From positions 1 to 10,101 of the forward strand of contig JASHTU010000004.1 in NCBI GenBank assembly GCA_030040395.1: a stretch of 10,101 bases of DNA, read 5' to 3'. The translations under genes and the position numbers were made by a program. How positions within the stretch are numbered: the stretch's first letter is position 1; the number at the start of each line of letters is the position of its first letter. This stretch comes from Acidobacteriaceae bacterium. Its GTDB lineage: Bacteria; Acidobacteriota; Terriglobia; Terriglobales; Acidobacteriaceae. Below are positions 1 through 7,128 of this stretch, piece after piece. A model generated the notes under the pieces. It saw only the letters and a program-made list of their open reading frames with translations, ran no database searches and was not told the origin of the DNA.

Positions 1-262
1 ATTTTAGGATCTAACCCCTTTATTATCAAGAATTTAGACCCAGTACTAAATAGTATAAGTGATTGCAAACAAACCACTTAACGCGTAAAGGAGGAGGGGG
101 TAGGGGAGAGGGTAACTGAAAAGTAAATCGTCAAACCCCGTGGACTGCCATGCCAATCGCCCTCGCTCCGCGGCCATGCTTTCTGCTCCGTCCACTCCGA
201 GCCCCGCCGTGTGAAATCATGGGACAGTCTGCCATGCAGCGACTCGAAGGACGACAGCCTGG
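1..262. other. Gene-free AT-rich leader with G-rich polypurine tract
   Basis: I see no convincing coding region here. The first 60 bases are strongly AT-rich (17 of 60 G or C by hand count), unlike the GC-rich remainder, which suits a promoter region. From about 87 to 112 there is an almost pure purine tract with runs of five, four and three G; it contains a perfect Shine-Dalgarno-like AAAGGAGG (87-94), yet no ATG, GTG or TTG lies at a usable distance after it. Open frames crossing 131-349 on the minus strand and 211-726 on the plus strand look like shadows. Confidence 0.6.
33..59 (+). promoter_or_regulatory. Possible sigma-70-type promoter
   Basis: TTTAGA (33-38) and TATAAG (54-59) are separated by 15 bases inside the most AT-rich stretch of the window and face the DoxX-like gene. 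The -10 match is fair, but the -35 match is weak and the spacer is short. With this base composition such hexamers arise easily, so this is only a candidate for the promoter of the first gene or of the whole plus-strand group. Confidence 0.2.
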
Positions 263-703
263 ATGATTCCGCTCATTGTGTTGGCGGTGGCGTTTGCAGC
301 CTTCCGGCTGGCCGGACTGGGCGCGCCTTATTTTGCGAACTGGCAGCACGCGCTACGGGCGGCCCTCGGCGTCATGTTCCTGCTCACGGCGTCGGCGCAC
401 TGGGGACGGCGCAGGAACGATCTCATGCGCATGGTTCTGAGCGGCGTGGGCGACGCTGGAATGTGGGTGACGCTCACCGGAATTGCGGAGATTTTGATTG
501 CCGCGGGACTGCAGGTCCCCCGCGCGGCCGCCGTCGTTGCCGTCTTGGCCGCTGCCATGCTGGTTTGCCTCTTTCCTGCCAATGCCAAGGCCGCGCGAGA
601 GGGCTTGACGATCGGCGGCCGCCCCGTGCCGAAACTGGGTCCGAGGTTGGCCATCCAGGTGGTGTTCATCGGGTCGCTGTTGGCCTCCGTCTGGCCAAGG
701 TAG
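263..703 (+). CDS. DoxX-like small integral membrane protein
   Basis: This is a 146-residue hydrophobic protein with about four to five membrane helices (roughly residues 2-19, 28-45, 66-83, 86-104 and 128-143). The order of elements is that of DoxX-family proteins: an N-terminal helix, a central LTGIAEILIAAGL stretch (71-83), then FPANAKAAREG (104-114) and a final helix after a basic segment (PRLAIQ, 127-132). DoxX relatives are membrane proteins of loosely defined redox or quinone-linked roles; nothing here fixes a substrate. ATG at 263 is the only start codon after the in-frame stop at 212-214, with GAAGGA (246-251) upstream at a rather long 11-base spacing. It ends 48 bases before the epimerase and may be co-transcribed with it, though its function has no obvious link to polysaccharide synthesis. 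Confidence 0.8.
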   Translation: MIPLIVLAVAFAAFRLAGLGAPYFANWQHALRAALGVMFLLTASAHWGRRRNDLMRMVLSGVGDAGMWVTLTGIAEILIAAGLQVPRAAAVVAVLAAAMLVCLFPANAKAAREGLTIGGRPVPKLGPRLAIQVVFIGSLLASVWPR

Positions 704-751
704 AGTCGATTCCTGGCTGGCGCTGAATTTCAACCTGGTTGGGAGTGTCAT

Positions 752-1714
752 TTGCCAAAGTATCTCGTCACCGGCGCTGCCGGGTTCATCGGTCGCTCCA
801 TCGCCGCCGCGTTACTCAAGCGCGGTCAAACCGTGCGCGGCATCGACAACTTCATCACCGGCAAGCGCGCCAATCTCGCCGGCCTTGAGGCCATGGAATT
901 CCTTGAAGCCGATCTCGCCGACCCCGACGCCTGTCGCCACGCCTGCGCCGGCGTCGAAATCGTCTTTCACGAGGCCGCGCTGGCCTCCGTTCCCCGCTCC
1001 GTCGCCGACCCCGCATCCACGAACCGCAACTGCGTCGACGCTACCCTCAACCTGCTCCTGGCCGCCCGCGAAGCAGGTGTCCGCCGCCTCGTCTACGCCG
1101 GCTCCTCTTCCGCCTACGGCGACGCCCCCACCCTGCCCAAGCACGAAGAGATGTCGCCCAACCCCATCAGCCCTTACGCCGTCGCCAAGCTGGCCGGCGA
1201 GCACTATATGCGCGCCTTCACCCGCGTCTACGGCCTCGAAACCGTCGTGCTCCGTTACTTCAACGTCTTCGGCCCTTACCAGGACCCCACTTCCCACTAC
1301 TCCGGCGTTCTCGCCGTCTTTTGCCGCAAAATGCTCGCCGGCGAGCAGCCCACCATCTTCGGCGACGGCGAGCAGAGCCGCGATTTTACTTATATCGATA
1401 ACGTGGTCGAGGGCAATCTCCTGGCCGCCGCCGCTCCGGCGGAAAAGGTCGCGGGCCAGATGATGAACCTCGCCACCGGCGCCCGCATCACGCTCAACCA
1501 AACCTTCGCCATCCTCTGTGAACTTACCGGCTACCGTGGTCAGCCTGCCTATGCCGCCCCTCGCTCCGGCGACATCCGCCATTCGCTGGCCGATATCCGC
1601 CGCGCCCAGGACTTGCTAGGCTACCGGCCTGCGGTCGACTTCCGCGAGGGTTTGCGCCGCACCGTCGAGTGGTGCCGTGCGACGCCGGGACCCCCATCCG
1701 TTGCCCCTCCGTAA
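752..1714 (+). CDS. NAD-dependent UDP-sugar C4-epimerase (UDP-GlcNAc/GlcNAcA 4-epimerase type)
   Basis: This is an extended short-chain dehydrogenase/reductase of 320 residues. The N-terminal Rossmann motif is TGAAGFIG (7-14). The catalytic region has SSSAYG (118-123) and the YxxxK pair Y142/K146, and RYFNVFG (168-174) and GDGEQSRDFTYIDN (204-217) are typical of sugar-nucleotide epimerases. The overall pattern is closest to WbpP-like UDP-GlcNAc 4-epimerases. In RSGDIRHSLAD (271-281), Ser278 occupies the place of the gatekeeper Tyr299 of E. coli GalE when aligned by motif; a small residue there is known to admit N-acetylated substrates. The product would be cytoplasmic and supply an activated sugar for the polymer made by the genes downstream. 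The start is TTG, with GGGAG (741-745) six bases upstream; no ATG lies near the Rossmann fold. A dTDP- or UDP-glucuronate-related specificity cannot be excluded. Confidence 0.88.
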   Translation: MPKYLVTGAAGFIGRSIAAALLKRGQTVRGIDNFITGKRANLAGLEAMEFLEADLADPDACRHACAGVEIVFHEAALASVPRSVADPASTNRNCVDATLNLLLAAREAGVRRLVYAGSSSAYGDAPTLPKHEEMSPNPISPYAVAKLAGEHYMRAFTRVYGLETVVLRYFNVFGPYQDPTSHYSGVLAVFCRKMLAGEQPTIFGDGEQSRDFTYIDNVVEGNLLAAAAPAEKVAGQMMNLATGARITLNQTFAILCELTGYRGQPAYAAPRSGDIRHSLADIRRAQDLLGYRPAVDFREGLRRTVEWCRATPGPPSVAPP

Positions 1715-1865
1715 CGTCGCGCGCCTCTTTAATTTCCCTGCATTGCGTGATGTGGCTCACTAACATTTCTTCCCCGATCCCTCAGACTGGGTTTGCCGGC
1801 CTGCGGCCGTTCGCAGCGTGTCAGCCGCCGCGCCGCGCGACTCCCGAAACTGAGGTTTCCACGTC
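1715..1865. other. Intergenic region before the export fusion gene
   Basis: These 151 bases separate the epimerase from the fused export gene and carry no open frame of interest. They hold a CRP-like palindrome near the left end and short GC-rich inverted repeats around 1798-1816 (for example CTGCG 1801-1805 with CGCAG 1812-1816). The gap is long compared with the tight spacing further downstream, so a separate promoter here is plausible, but I could not find a convincing -35/-10 pair. Confidence 0.4.
1746..1761. promoter_or_regulatory. CRP/FNR-family-like operator palindrome
   Basis: CGTGATGTGGCTCACT contains GTGA-N6-TCAC, the symmetrical core of the site bound by CRP-type regulators (consensus TGTGA-N6-TCACA). 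It lies 105 bases before the TTG start of the export fusion gene. In Xanthomonas the CRP-like protein Clp is known to activate the gum exopolysaccharide operon, which makes the position attractive, but one eight-base match in an intergenic gap can occur by chance. Confidence 0.3.
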
Positions 1866-4397
1866 TTGCCTGACGGCGCCCCGGTTGAGCAGTTCTCCCC
1901 AGGCGAGCTTGAAACGCTGGCCCCGGCCGAGGTTCGCCGCGTCCACGCCTCCGTGTCGCTGCGCGAATTGTGGCAGGTCCTCAAGCGCCGTCGCCGTCTC
2001 GTGGCTCTCATCGAGGGCGGCCTTCTGCTCCTTTGCCTTCTGTATTGCCTGCTCGCTCCCAATCAATATGAGGCCGCTGCCACAATCGAAATGCGCACTT
2101 CCCCGGCTTCTTCGCTCAGCCTCGACGCCGCCGAGCCCCTCGTCTCGGCCTCCATCCTCTCCGCGCCGGTCGCCCTTGAAACCCTTGCCGGCGTCCTGCG
2201 TAGCGATCGCCTCGCTTGGCGCGTCATCACCGGCCTCCAGCTCTATCAGGCTCCCGGCTTCCGGGGCGGTTTTGCCCGCCGCTTTCCCGCGTTTCGCCCC
2301 GGTGCTCCAGACCCCACCGCGCAGGCCTGGCTGCTCGACCGCTTCTCCCGTCGCCTCGACGTCGAAACCATGCCCCGCACACTGCTCGTCCAAGTCCGCT
2401 TTCGCTCCCGCGATCCGGTTTTGTCCGCTGCCGTGGTCAACGCCCTCATCCGCGCCTACATCGAGCAGGACACCGAATCCGAGGTCCAGGCCACCGCGCA
2501 GGCCTCCGGCTGGCTCCAGAACCAGCTCCAGGAGCTGAAAGCCCGTGTCGACCGCGACGACCAGCGTCTCGCCGACTTCGAGAACGCCCACGGCATCGTC
2601 AGCACCCCGCAGACCCTCGCCAACGGCCAGCCCAGCGATGCCGCACACAACTCTACGGGGTTGGAGATGGACGAGCTCAGCCGCCAGCTCGTCTCCGCGA
2701 CCGCCGACCGCATTCTCTCTGAAGCCGAATACCGCGCTGCCTCCCAGGGAGATCCGGAAGCGGTCATCGCCTCCGATCCCGGCCTTCAGGCCCAAGGGGA
2801 CAACTTTGCCTCCGCGCTTCTCGAGCAGATTCGCGCTCACCAGAGCGACCTTGAACAGGAGCAGGCCCAGTTGAGTGCCGAACACGGCCCCGATTTCCCC
2901 CGCGTGGTCGAAATTGGCCGCCAGTTACGCGACCTCGACCGGCAAAAGCGGGCCGAAGACGCCAAACTCCTGGCCCAGTTCAAAAGCAACTGGCAAACCG
3001 CACTCGAACGCGAGCAAATGATTCGCAAAAGCCTCGAAGAAACCACCGGCGAAGGCTTGAAGCTCAATCAGGCTTCGACCCAATACACGGCCATGCGCGA
3101 AGAATCCGACGCCGCTCACGCGCTCTACCTGCGCCTCCTCGAAAAAGTCCAGGAAGCCGGCCTTGCCGCCGGCGTTCACACCGCCAACATCTCGGTGGTG
3201 GATGACGCGCGCCCGCCCGTCAAACCCGTCGCGCCCAATCCCCTGCTGTACTTCGCCATCACCTTTTTCGCCGGATTCTGGCTGGCAGTGGGAGGCGCGC
3301 TCTTGGCCGACTCGATCCAACGCCCTGAAACCCGTTTCGCCCTTCTGCTGCTGGCTGCGCTTGCCGGGGGCGCGCTTGCGCATGCCCAGGCCCCGACGCC
3401 CAGCACCTCGGGCCTGCCTACCGGCGTCGCCACCTTCCCGCAGACCCAGGAAACCAAAAGCCTGCCCAACCCCAAACAAGCGCCCACCGTCTGGGACGCG
3501 CCCGCCGCAGTAACTCCCTCTGGACTGCCTCTGCCGGCCACACCCGCCGGCTCGCCCATGCCCGCGCCCATCGGCCCCGGCGACTTCCTCGATATCGGCG
3601 AGTCCCACACCCCCGAGTTCCACTCCCAGGTCCGCGTCTCGCCCGAAGGAACCATCACTCTCCCCCTGATCGGCGCAATTCCAATCGCCGGCTTGGACGA
3701 GCTCGCCGCCGCTCACGCCATCGAGGCCCAGCTCCTAACCAAAGGCATGTTGCTCCATCCGTTGGTTTCCGTGCTCGTGATGGTCTACGCGGGCCAGGAC
3801 GTAAGCGTTCTCGGTGAAGTCGCCCGGCCGGGCGTCTATCCCTACACCTACCATCACCGCCTGCTCGATCTCATCTCCGCATCCTCCGGGCTTTCCCCCA
3901 ACGCCGGCCGCCTCGTCAACATCTTTCACGTCAACGACCCCAAAACCGCGCACCCCGTCGTCCTCGACCCCAGCGGAACCGACGCCACTTCCGACCACAA
4001 TCCCGAGCTTAGCCCCGGCGACACCGTCCAGGTCAGCCGCGCCGGCCTCGTCTACGTCGTCGGCGATGTCGTCCGTCCCGGTGGATTCCCCGTCGATCCC
4101 GTCCAGGGGCTCACCGTCGTCCAGGCGCTCTCCCTCGCTTGGGGCCCCTCGCAAAACGCCGCTTTGGGCAAAGCCATTCTCATTCGCGAGCAGAAAGGTG
4201 GACGCACCCTCACCGCCCTCAACCTGCGCCGCATGTTGCGCGGCCAGGACCCCGACCAGTCCATCCACGATCGCGACATTCTCTACCTGCCCGATTCGAT
4301 GACCAAGAACCTGATCAACCGCACTCTGGAATCGGCCATTCAATCGACCATCGGCGTCTCCATCTACTCCGGCCTCGTGTATTCCCAAAGGTACTAA
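1866..4397 (+). CDS. Fused Wzz/GumC-type co-polymerase and Wza/GumB-type polysaccharide export protein
   Basis: This 843-residue chain joins two proteins that are normally separate. Residues 30-480 are a polysaccharide co-polymerase: a short cytoplasmic start with basic RRRR (41-44), TM1 (about 45-64), a periplasmic region with coiled-coil stretches (about 205-240 and 315-430), the proline-rich PPVKPVAPNP (450-459) and TM2 (about 460-480). A signal-peptide-like segment follows, RPETR then FALLLLAALAGGALA ending AHAQA (486-509), with no lipobox Cys. After a Pro/Thr-rich linker comes an outer-membrane export protein: the export domain from PGDFLDIGES (571-580), then two SLBB-like repeats beginning near VSVLGEVARPG (646-656) and VYVVGDVVRPGG (729-740). 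No C-terminal tyrosine kinase is present. The product would couple chain-length control to export across the envelope. TTG at 1866 follows GAGG (1852-1855) and is the first start after an in-frame stop at 1851. Confidence 0.85.
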   Translation: MPDGAPVEQFSPGELETLAPAEVRRVHASVSLRELWQVLKRRRRLVALIEGGLLLLCLLYCLLAPNQYEAAATIEMRTSPASSLSLDAAEPLVSASILSAPVALETLAGVLRSDRLAWRVITGLQLYQAPGFRGGFARRFPAFRPGAPDPTAQAWLLDRFSRRLDVETMPRTLLVQVRFRSRDPVLSAAVVNALIRAYIEQDTESEVQATAQASGWLQNQLQELKARVDRDDQRLADFENAHGIVSTPQTLANGQPSDAAHNSTGLEMDELSRQLVSATADRILSEAEYRAASQGDPEAVIASDPGLQAQGDNFASALLEQIRAHQSDLEQEQAQLSAEHGPDFPRVVEIGRQLRDLDRQKRAEDAKLLAQFKSNWQTALEREQMIRKSLEETTGEGLKLNQASTQYTAMREESDAAHALYLRLLEKVQEAGLAAGVHTANISVVDDARPPVKPVAPNPLLYFAITFFAGFWLAVGGALLADSIQRPETRFALLLLAALAGGALAHAQAPTPSTSGLPTGVATFPQTQETKSLPNPKQAPTVWDAPAAVTPSGLPLPATPAGSPMPAPIGPGDFLDIGESHTPEFHSQVRVSPEGTITLPLIGAIPIAGLDELAAAHAIEAQLLTKGMLLHPLVSVLVMVYAGQDVSVLGEVARPGVYPYTYHHRLLDLISASSGLSPNAGRLVNIFHVNDPKTAHPVVLDPSGTDATSDHNPELSPGDTVQVSRAGLVYVVGDVVRPGGFPVDPVQGLTVVQALSLAWGPSQNAALGKAILIREQKGGRTLTALNLRRMLRGQDPDQSIHDRDILYLPDSMTKNLINRTLESAIQSTIGVSIYSGLVYSQRY
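3290..3305 (+). promoter_or_regulatory. Candidate internal ribosome binding site and TTG start for the export half
   Basis: Inside the fusion gene, GGGAGG (3290-3295) lies seven bases before an in-frame TTG (3303-3305, Leu480). Starting there would give MADSIQRPETR followed by a hydrophobic stretch and AHAQA, which is a textbook secretory signal peptide for the export protein. GTG at 3288 (Val475) is also in frame. The GGGAGG is equally explained by the Val-Gly-Gly codons of TM2, so use of this start is a hypothesis. Confidence 0.3.
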
Positions 4398-4401
4398 GCC
4401 G

Positions 4402-5622
4402 ATGCGCAGCCTCGCCTGGACCCTCCTCCTCGCTTTCGCCTTCGCCATGCCCTGGGAGTATTCGCTCGATCTCGGACCACCCCTCGGGAACGTTGCGCGA
4501 ATCGTCGGCTTGGCTCTGATCCTCGTCGCCGTTCCCGCAGTTCTTCAAGCCGGCCGTCTTCGCACCCCCGGCCCCCTCCAATGGCTGGTGCTCGTCCTTT
4601 ATCTCTGGTTTTGCTGCACTTGCTTCTGGACCATCGATCCCGCGGAAACTTTTTACAGAATCCGCGCCTATTTTCAGGAGATGGTAGTCGTCTGGCTGGT
4701 ATGGGAGTTCGCCGAGACGCCTCGTGACCTTCGCTCCCTCCTGCGCGCCTACGTTGCCGGCTCTTGGGTCCTCGCCGCGCTCACTCTGGCCAACTTCAGC
4801 TCCCCTCAGGCCATTGCCGCCGGCCAGTATCGCTTCGCCGCTTACGGTCAGGACCCCAATGACGTCGCCCGCTTTCTCGATCTCGGTTTTCCCCTCGCCG
4901 CCCTGCTCGCCAATAGCGAATCCCGCTGGCCCCAGCGCCTGCTCGCCGCTGGCTATCTGCCCCTCGGCCTCGTCGCCGTTCTCCTTACCGCGTCCCGCGG
5001 TGGTTTTCTCGCCGCCCTGGTGGCCCTGACCGGTTGCGCCGCGATTCTTGTCCGCGGCCACGCCAAAGCCGTCCTCGCCATCCTCTTCGCTTCTCCGGCC
5101 CTCGCCGCCAGCCTCTGGCGCGCCATTCCCATAGCCACCTTCGCCCGCCTGGCTACTATTCCCGAGCAACTTCGGACCGGGGACCTCAATCAACGCATCA
5201 ACATCTGGTCCGCGGGCTGGCGGGCGTTTCTCCATGCCCCGCTCATCGGTTCGGGCGCGGGCACGTTTGTGCGCGCCGCTGGAACCGCGCCCATCGACAC
5301 CGCCCACAACACCGCCCTTTCCATCCTGGTCGGCGGCGGACTCTGCGCGCTCTTTCTGGCCGCGTCCATCGTCACCCTCGCCGCATATCTGGCTTTCAAC
5401 ACCGGTGGCGCGCTGCGCCTGGCGCTCGCGGTCTCCCTGCTGGTCTGGTTTGTGACCTCCCTGGTCGCCACCGTTGAAGAAAGCCGCACCACCTGGCTCC
5501 TGATAGCCGTGATCGCCCTCGCTGCCCGTCTCACTGAAGATCAGCCCACGGCCCTCGCCGCCTGCTTCTCCAAACCGTATCCGCGCTTCGCGATTTCGCC
5601 CGCGCCTCAACCCGCGGGCTGA
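4402..5622 (+). CDS. O-antigen ligase/polymerase-like membrane protein (Wzy/WaaL superfamily)
   Basis: This is a 406-residue polytopic inner-membrane protein with roughly ten or more hydrophobic helices. Family hallmarks are GQDPNDVARF (149-158), LLTASRGGFLAAL (194-206) at the start of a helix, and a large loop carrying RINIWSAGW (265-273), APLIGSGAGTFV (279-290) and DTAHNTALSILV (299-310), whose His302 matches the conserved loop histidine of O-antigen ligases. Such enzymes move a lipid-linked glycan onto another glycan or lipid on the periplasmic side. Next to a flippase and a co-polymerase/export protein, a role as the polymerase of a Wzx/Wzy-type exopolysaccharide is the more likely reading, but sequence alone does not separate ligase from polymerase. 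The gene begins four bases after the stop of the fusion gene, with AAAGG (4387-4391) upstream, so translation is probably coupled. Confidence 0.85.
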   Translation: MRSLAWTLLLAFAFAMPWEYSLDLGPPLGNVARIVGLALILVAVPAVLQAGRLRTPGPLQWLVLVLYLWFCCTCFWTIDPAETFYRIRAYFQEMVVVWLVWEFAETPRDLRSLLRAYVAGSWVLAALTLANFSSPQAIAAGQYRFAAYGQDPNDVARFLDLGFPLAALLANSESRWPQRLLAAGYLPLGLVAVLLTASRGGFLAALVALTGCAAILVRGHAKAVLAILFASPALAASLWRAIPIATFARLATIPEQLRTGDLNQRINIWSAGWRAFLHAPLIGSGAGTFVRAAGTAPIDTAHNTALSILVGGGLCALFLAASIVTLAAYLAFNTGGALRLALAVSLLVWFVTSLVATVEESRTTWLLIAVIALAARLTEDQPTALAACFSKPYPRFAISPAPQPAG

Positions 5623-5674
5623 ATTCTACCGGCTTGTTGCCGCCCGCAAAGGAGGGCGCCCCAAGTCCCGCTTT

Positions 5675-7123
5675 TTGGACCTGGGAAACCACAAACGCAA
5701 AACGCAATCAGCGATGGCCGCCACCGCCCAACCCGCCCCACTCGCGCTTGACTCCAGCGTCAACCGCCGCATCCTGCGCGCGGCCGTCTCCGTTGGCGCC
5801 GTAGGCGTCGCCGTCAAAATCACCTCTGCGTTCAAAGAAATCGCCGTCGCCGGCGTCTACGGTCGCTCCGACGTCATGGACGCCTTCCTGGCAGCCGCCC
5901 TCATCCCCAGCCTGCTCGTCAATCTCATCTCCGAGTCCATGAACCAGGCCCTCATCCCCACCCTCGTCCGCGTCCGCGAGCAGGAGGGTCGCGACCGGGC
6001 CCAGCAACTCCTTTCCAGCTCCATGCTTTGGATGTGTTTGCTCCTTATCGCCGCCTCGGCCGTCATGGCGCTCACCGCTCCCGCCTTCTTCCCGCTCATC
6101 GCCTCCCATTTTCCCGCCGCCAAGCTGGCTCTTTCCCTCCGCCTCTTCTATGGTCTGCTGCCCATCGTTCTCATCACCGGCGTCGCCGCCAACTGCACCG
6201 CCGTCCTCAACACTGTTGACCGCTTCGCCCTTCCCGCGCTCGCGCCCTTGGCCATCTCCGTCTCCGTCATCGTTGGCGCGGTTACGCTGGGCTCTCGCTT
6301 CGGCATTTGGGCCATGGTCTACGCCACGGTTGCCGGCTCATTGATCCACGCCGCCATCGTGGTTTCCATGATGCGCACCCACGGCTATCGTTTTCGCCTG
6401 CGCTGGTATGGAATGACCGAAGCTGCGCGCGAAGTAGGCCGCCAATACGGCCCCGTTCTGCTCAGCGGCGTCGTCGCCTCCGGCGGTCTTCTCGTCGATC
6501 AGGCGATGGCCGCCATGCTGCCCTCGGGCAGCGTCTCCGCCCTCGTTTACGCCAACCGCTTTGTCAGCGTCGTGCTCACCCTCCTCGCCGGCGCCATCTC
6601 CACCGCCATTGTGCCTTACTTCTCGCGCCTCATCGCGCATCGCAACTGGCCCGCCTGCCGCCACACCCTGCGCACCTGGGTCCGCCTTACCGCACTGGTT
6701 TCCGTGCCCATCGCCGTCATGCTCATCGCCGGCGCCCATTTCCTGGTCCGCATCGCCTTCCAGCACGGCGCCTTTGGGCCCCGCGACACCGCCGTCGTAG
6801 CCCGCGTCCTCGCCATGTTCGCCATCCAGATTCCCTTTTTCGTCGTCAGCCGCGTCTTCTACCGCTTCATCGTGGCTATGCGCCGCACTGACCTCATCTT
6901 TTACTGCGGAGCCATCAATCTCGTCCTCGACGTCGTCCTGAACCTCGTCCTCATGCGCATGTACGGAGTAGCCGGAATCGCCCTTGCCACCTCCCTGTGG
7001 ATGGTCGCCACCTTCCTGTTTCTCTGGTTTTGGAGCCATCGCCTGCTCGCCGCCGCCCAGGCGCTCGACGCGCAACCCCTAACCGCCAACTCATGCTCGC
7101 CTGCCCTGTCAAGAGAAGGTTGA
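5675..7123 (+). CDS. MurJ/MviN-like lipid-linked oligosaccharide flippase
   Basis: This is a member of the MOP superfamily, MurJ/MviN branch, of 482 residues from TTG 5675 or 469 from ATG 5714; neither start has a well-placed ribosome site, and the strong AAAGGAGGG at 5648-5656 is about 18 bases from the TTG. Family features are FKEIAVAGVYGRSDVMDAF (53-71), PSLLVNLISESMNQALIPTL (78-97), YANRF (292-296) and the closing helix around GVAGIALATS (431-440). About 12 helices are visible; the chain stops about 22 residues after the twelfth, so the MurJ helices 13-14 seem absent. By motif alignment, Lys48 and Lys54 replace the functionally important Arg18 and Arg24 of E. coli MurJ, while Arg295 matches Arg270. 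In this setting a Wzx-like job, flipping the exopolysaccharide repeat unit, is more likely than lipid II transport. Confidence 0.85.
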   Translation: MDLGNHKRKTQSAMAATAQPAPLALDSSVNRRILRAAVSVGAVGVAVKITSAFKEIAVAGVYGRSDVMDAFLAAALIPSLLVNLISESMNQALIPTLVRVREQEGRDRAQQLLSSSMLWMCLLLIAASAVMALTAPAFFPLIASHFPAAKLALSLRLFYGLLPIVLITGVAANCTAVLNTVDRFALPALAPLAISVSVIVGAVTLGSRFGIWAMVYATVAGSLIHAAIVVSMMRTHGYRFRLRWYGMTEAAREVGRQYGPVLLSGVVASGGLLVDQAMAAMLPSGSVSALVYANRFVSVVLTLLAGAISTAIVPYFSRLIAHRNWPACRHTLRTWVRLTALVSVPIAVMLIAGAHFLVRIAFQHGAFGPRDTAVVARVLAMFAIQIPFFVVSRVFYRFIVAMRRTDLIFYCGAINLVLDVVLNLVLMRMYGVAGIALATSLWMVATFLFLWFWSHRLLAAAQALDAQPLTANSCSPALSREG

Positions 7124-7128
7124 CCGCC

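Noticed and set aside
211..726. A 171-codon plus-strand frame overlapping the DoxX-like gene
   Set aside because: It has the Arg/Gly/His-rich composition of a shifted frame; the competing frame gives a DoxX-like membrane protein with its own start.
812..1582. A 256-codon minus-strand frame opposite the epimerase
   Set aside because: It is Gly/Val/Ala-rich with no recognisable motif and lies fully inside an unambiguous epimerase gene.
1669..2538. A 289-codon plus-strand frame overlapping the end of the epimerase and the start of the fusion gene
   Set aside because: It is Ser/Pro/Arg-rich out-of-frame translation, with no ribosome site or domain, across two well-supported genes.
1866..3305. 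Tyrosine autokinase domain on the co-polymerase
   Set aside because: No Walker A motif or Tyr-rich tail occurs after TM2; the chain continues directly into the export protein.
4315..5610. A 431-codon open frame on the minus strand opposite the ligase-like gene
   Set aside because: Its translation is Gly/Glu/Arg-rich low-complexity sequence with no domain, as expected for the antisense of a GC-rich gene; the plus strand has clear family motifs.
6997..7128. N-terminal extension of the DUF2334 protein by 44 codons
   Set aside because: The extension is Arg/Pro-rich, overlaps the flippase gene in another frame and precedes a better start at 7129 with a good ribosome site.
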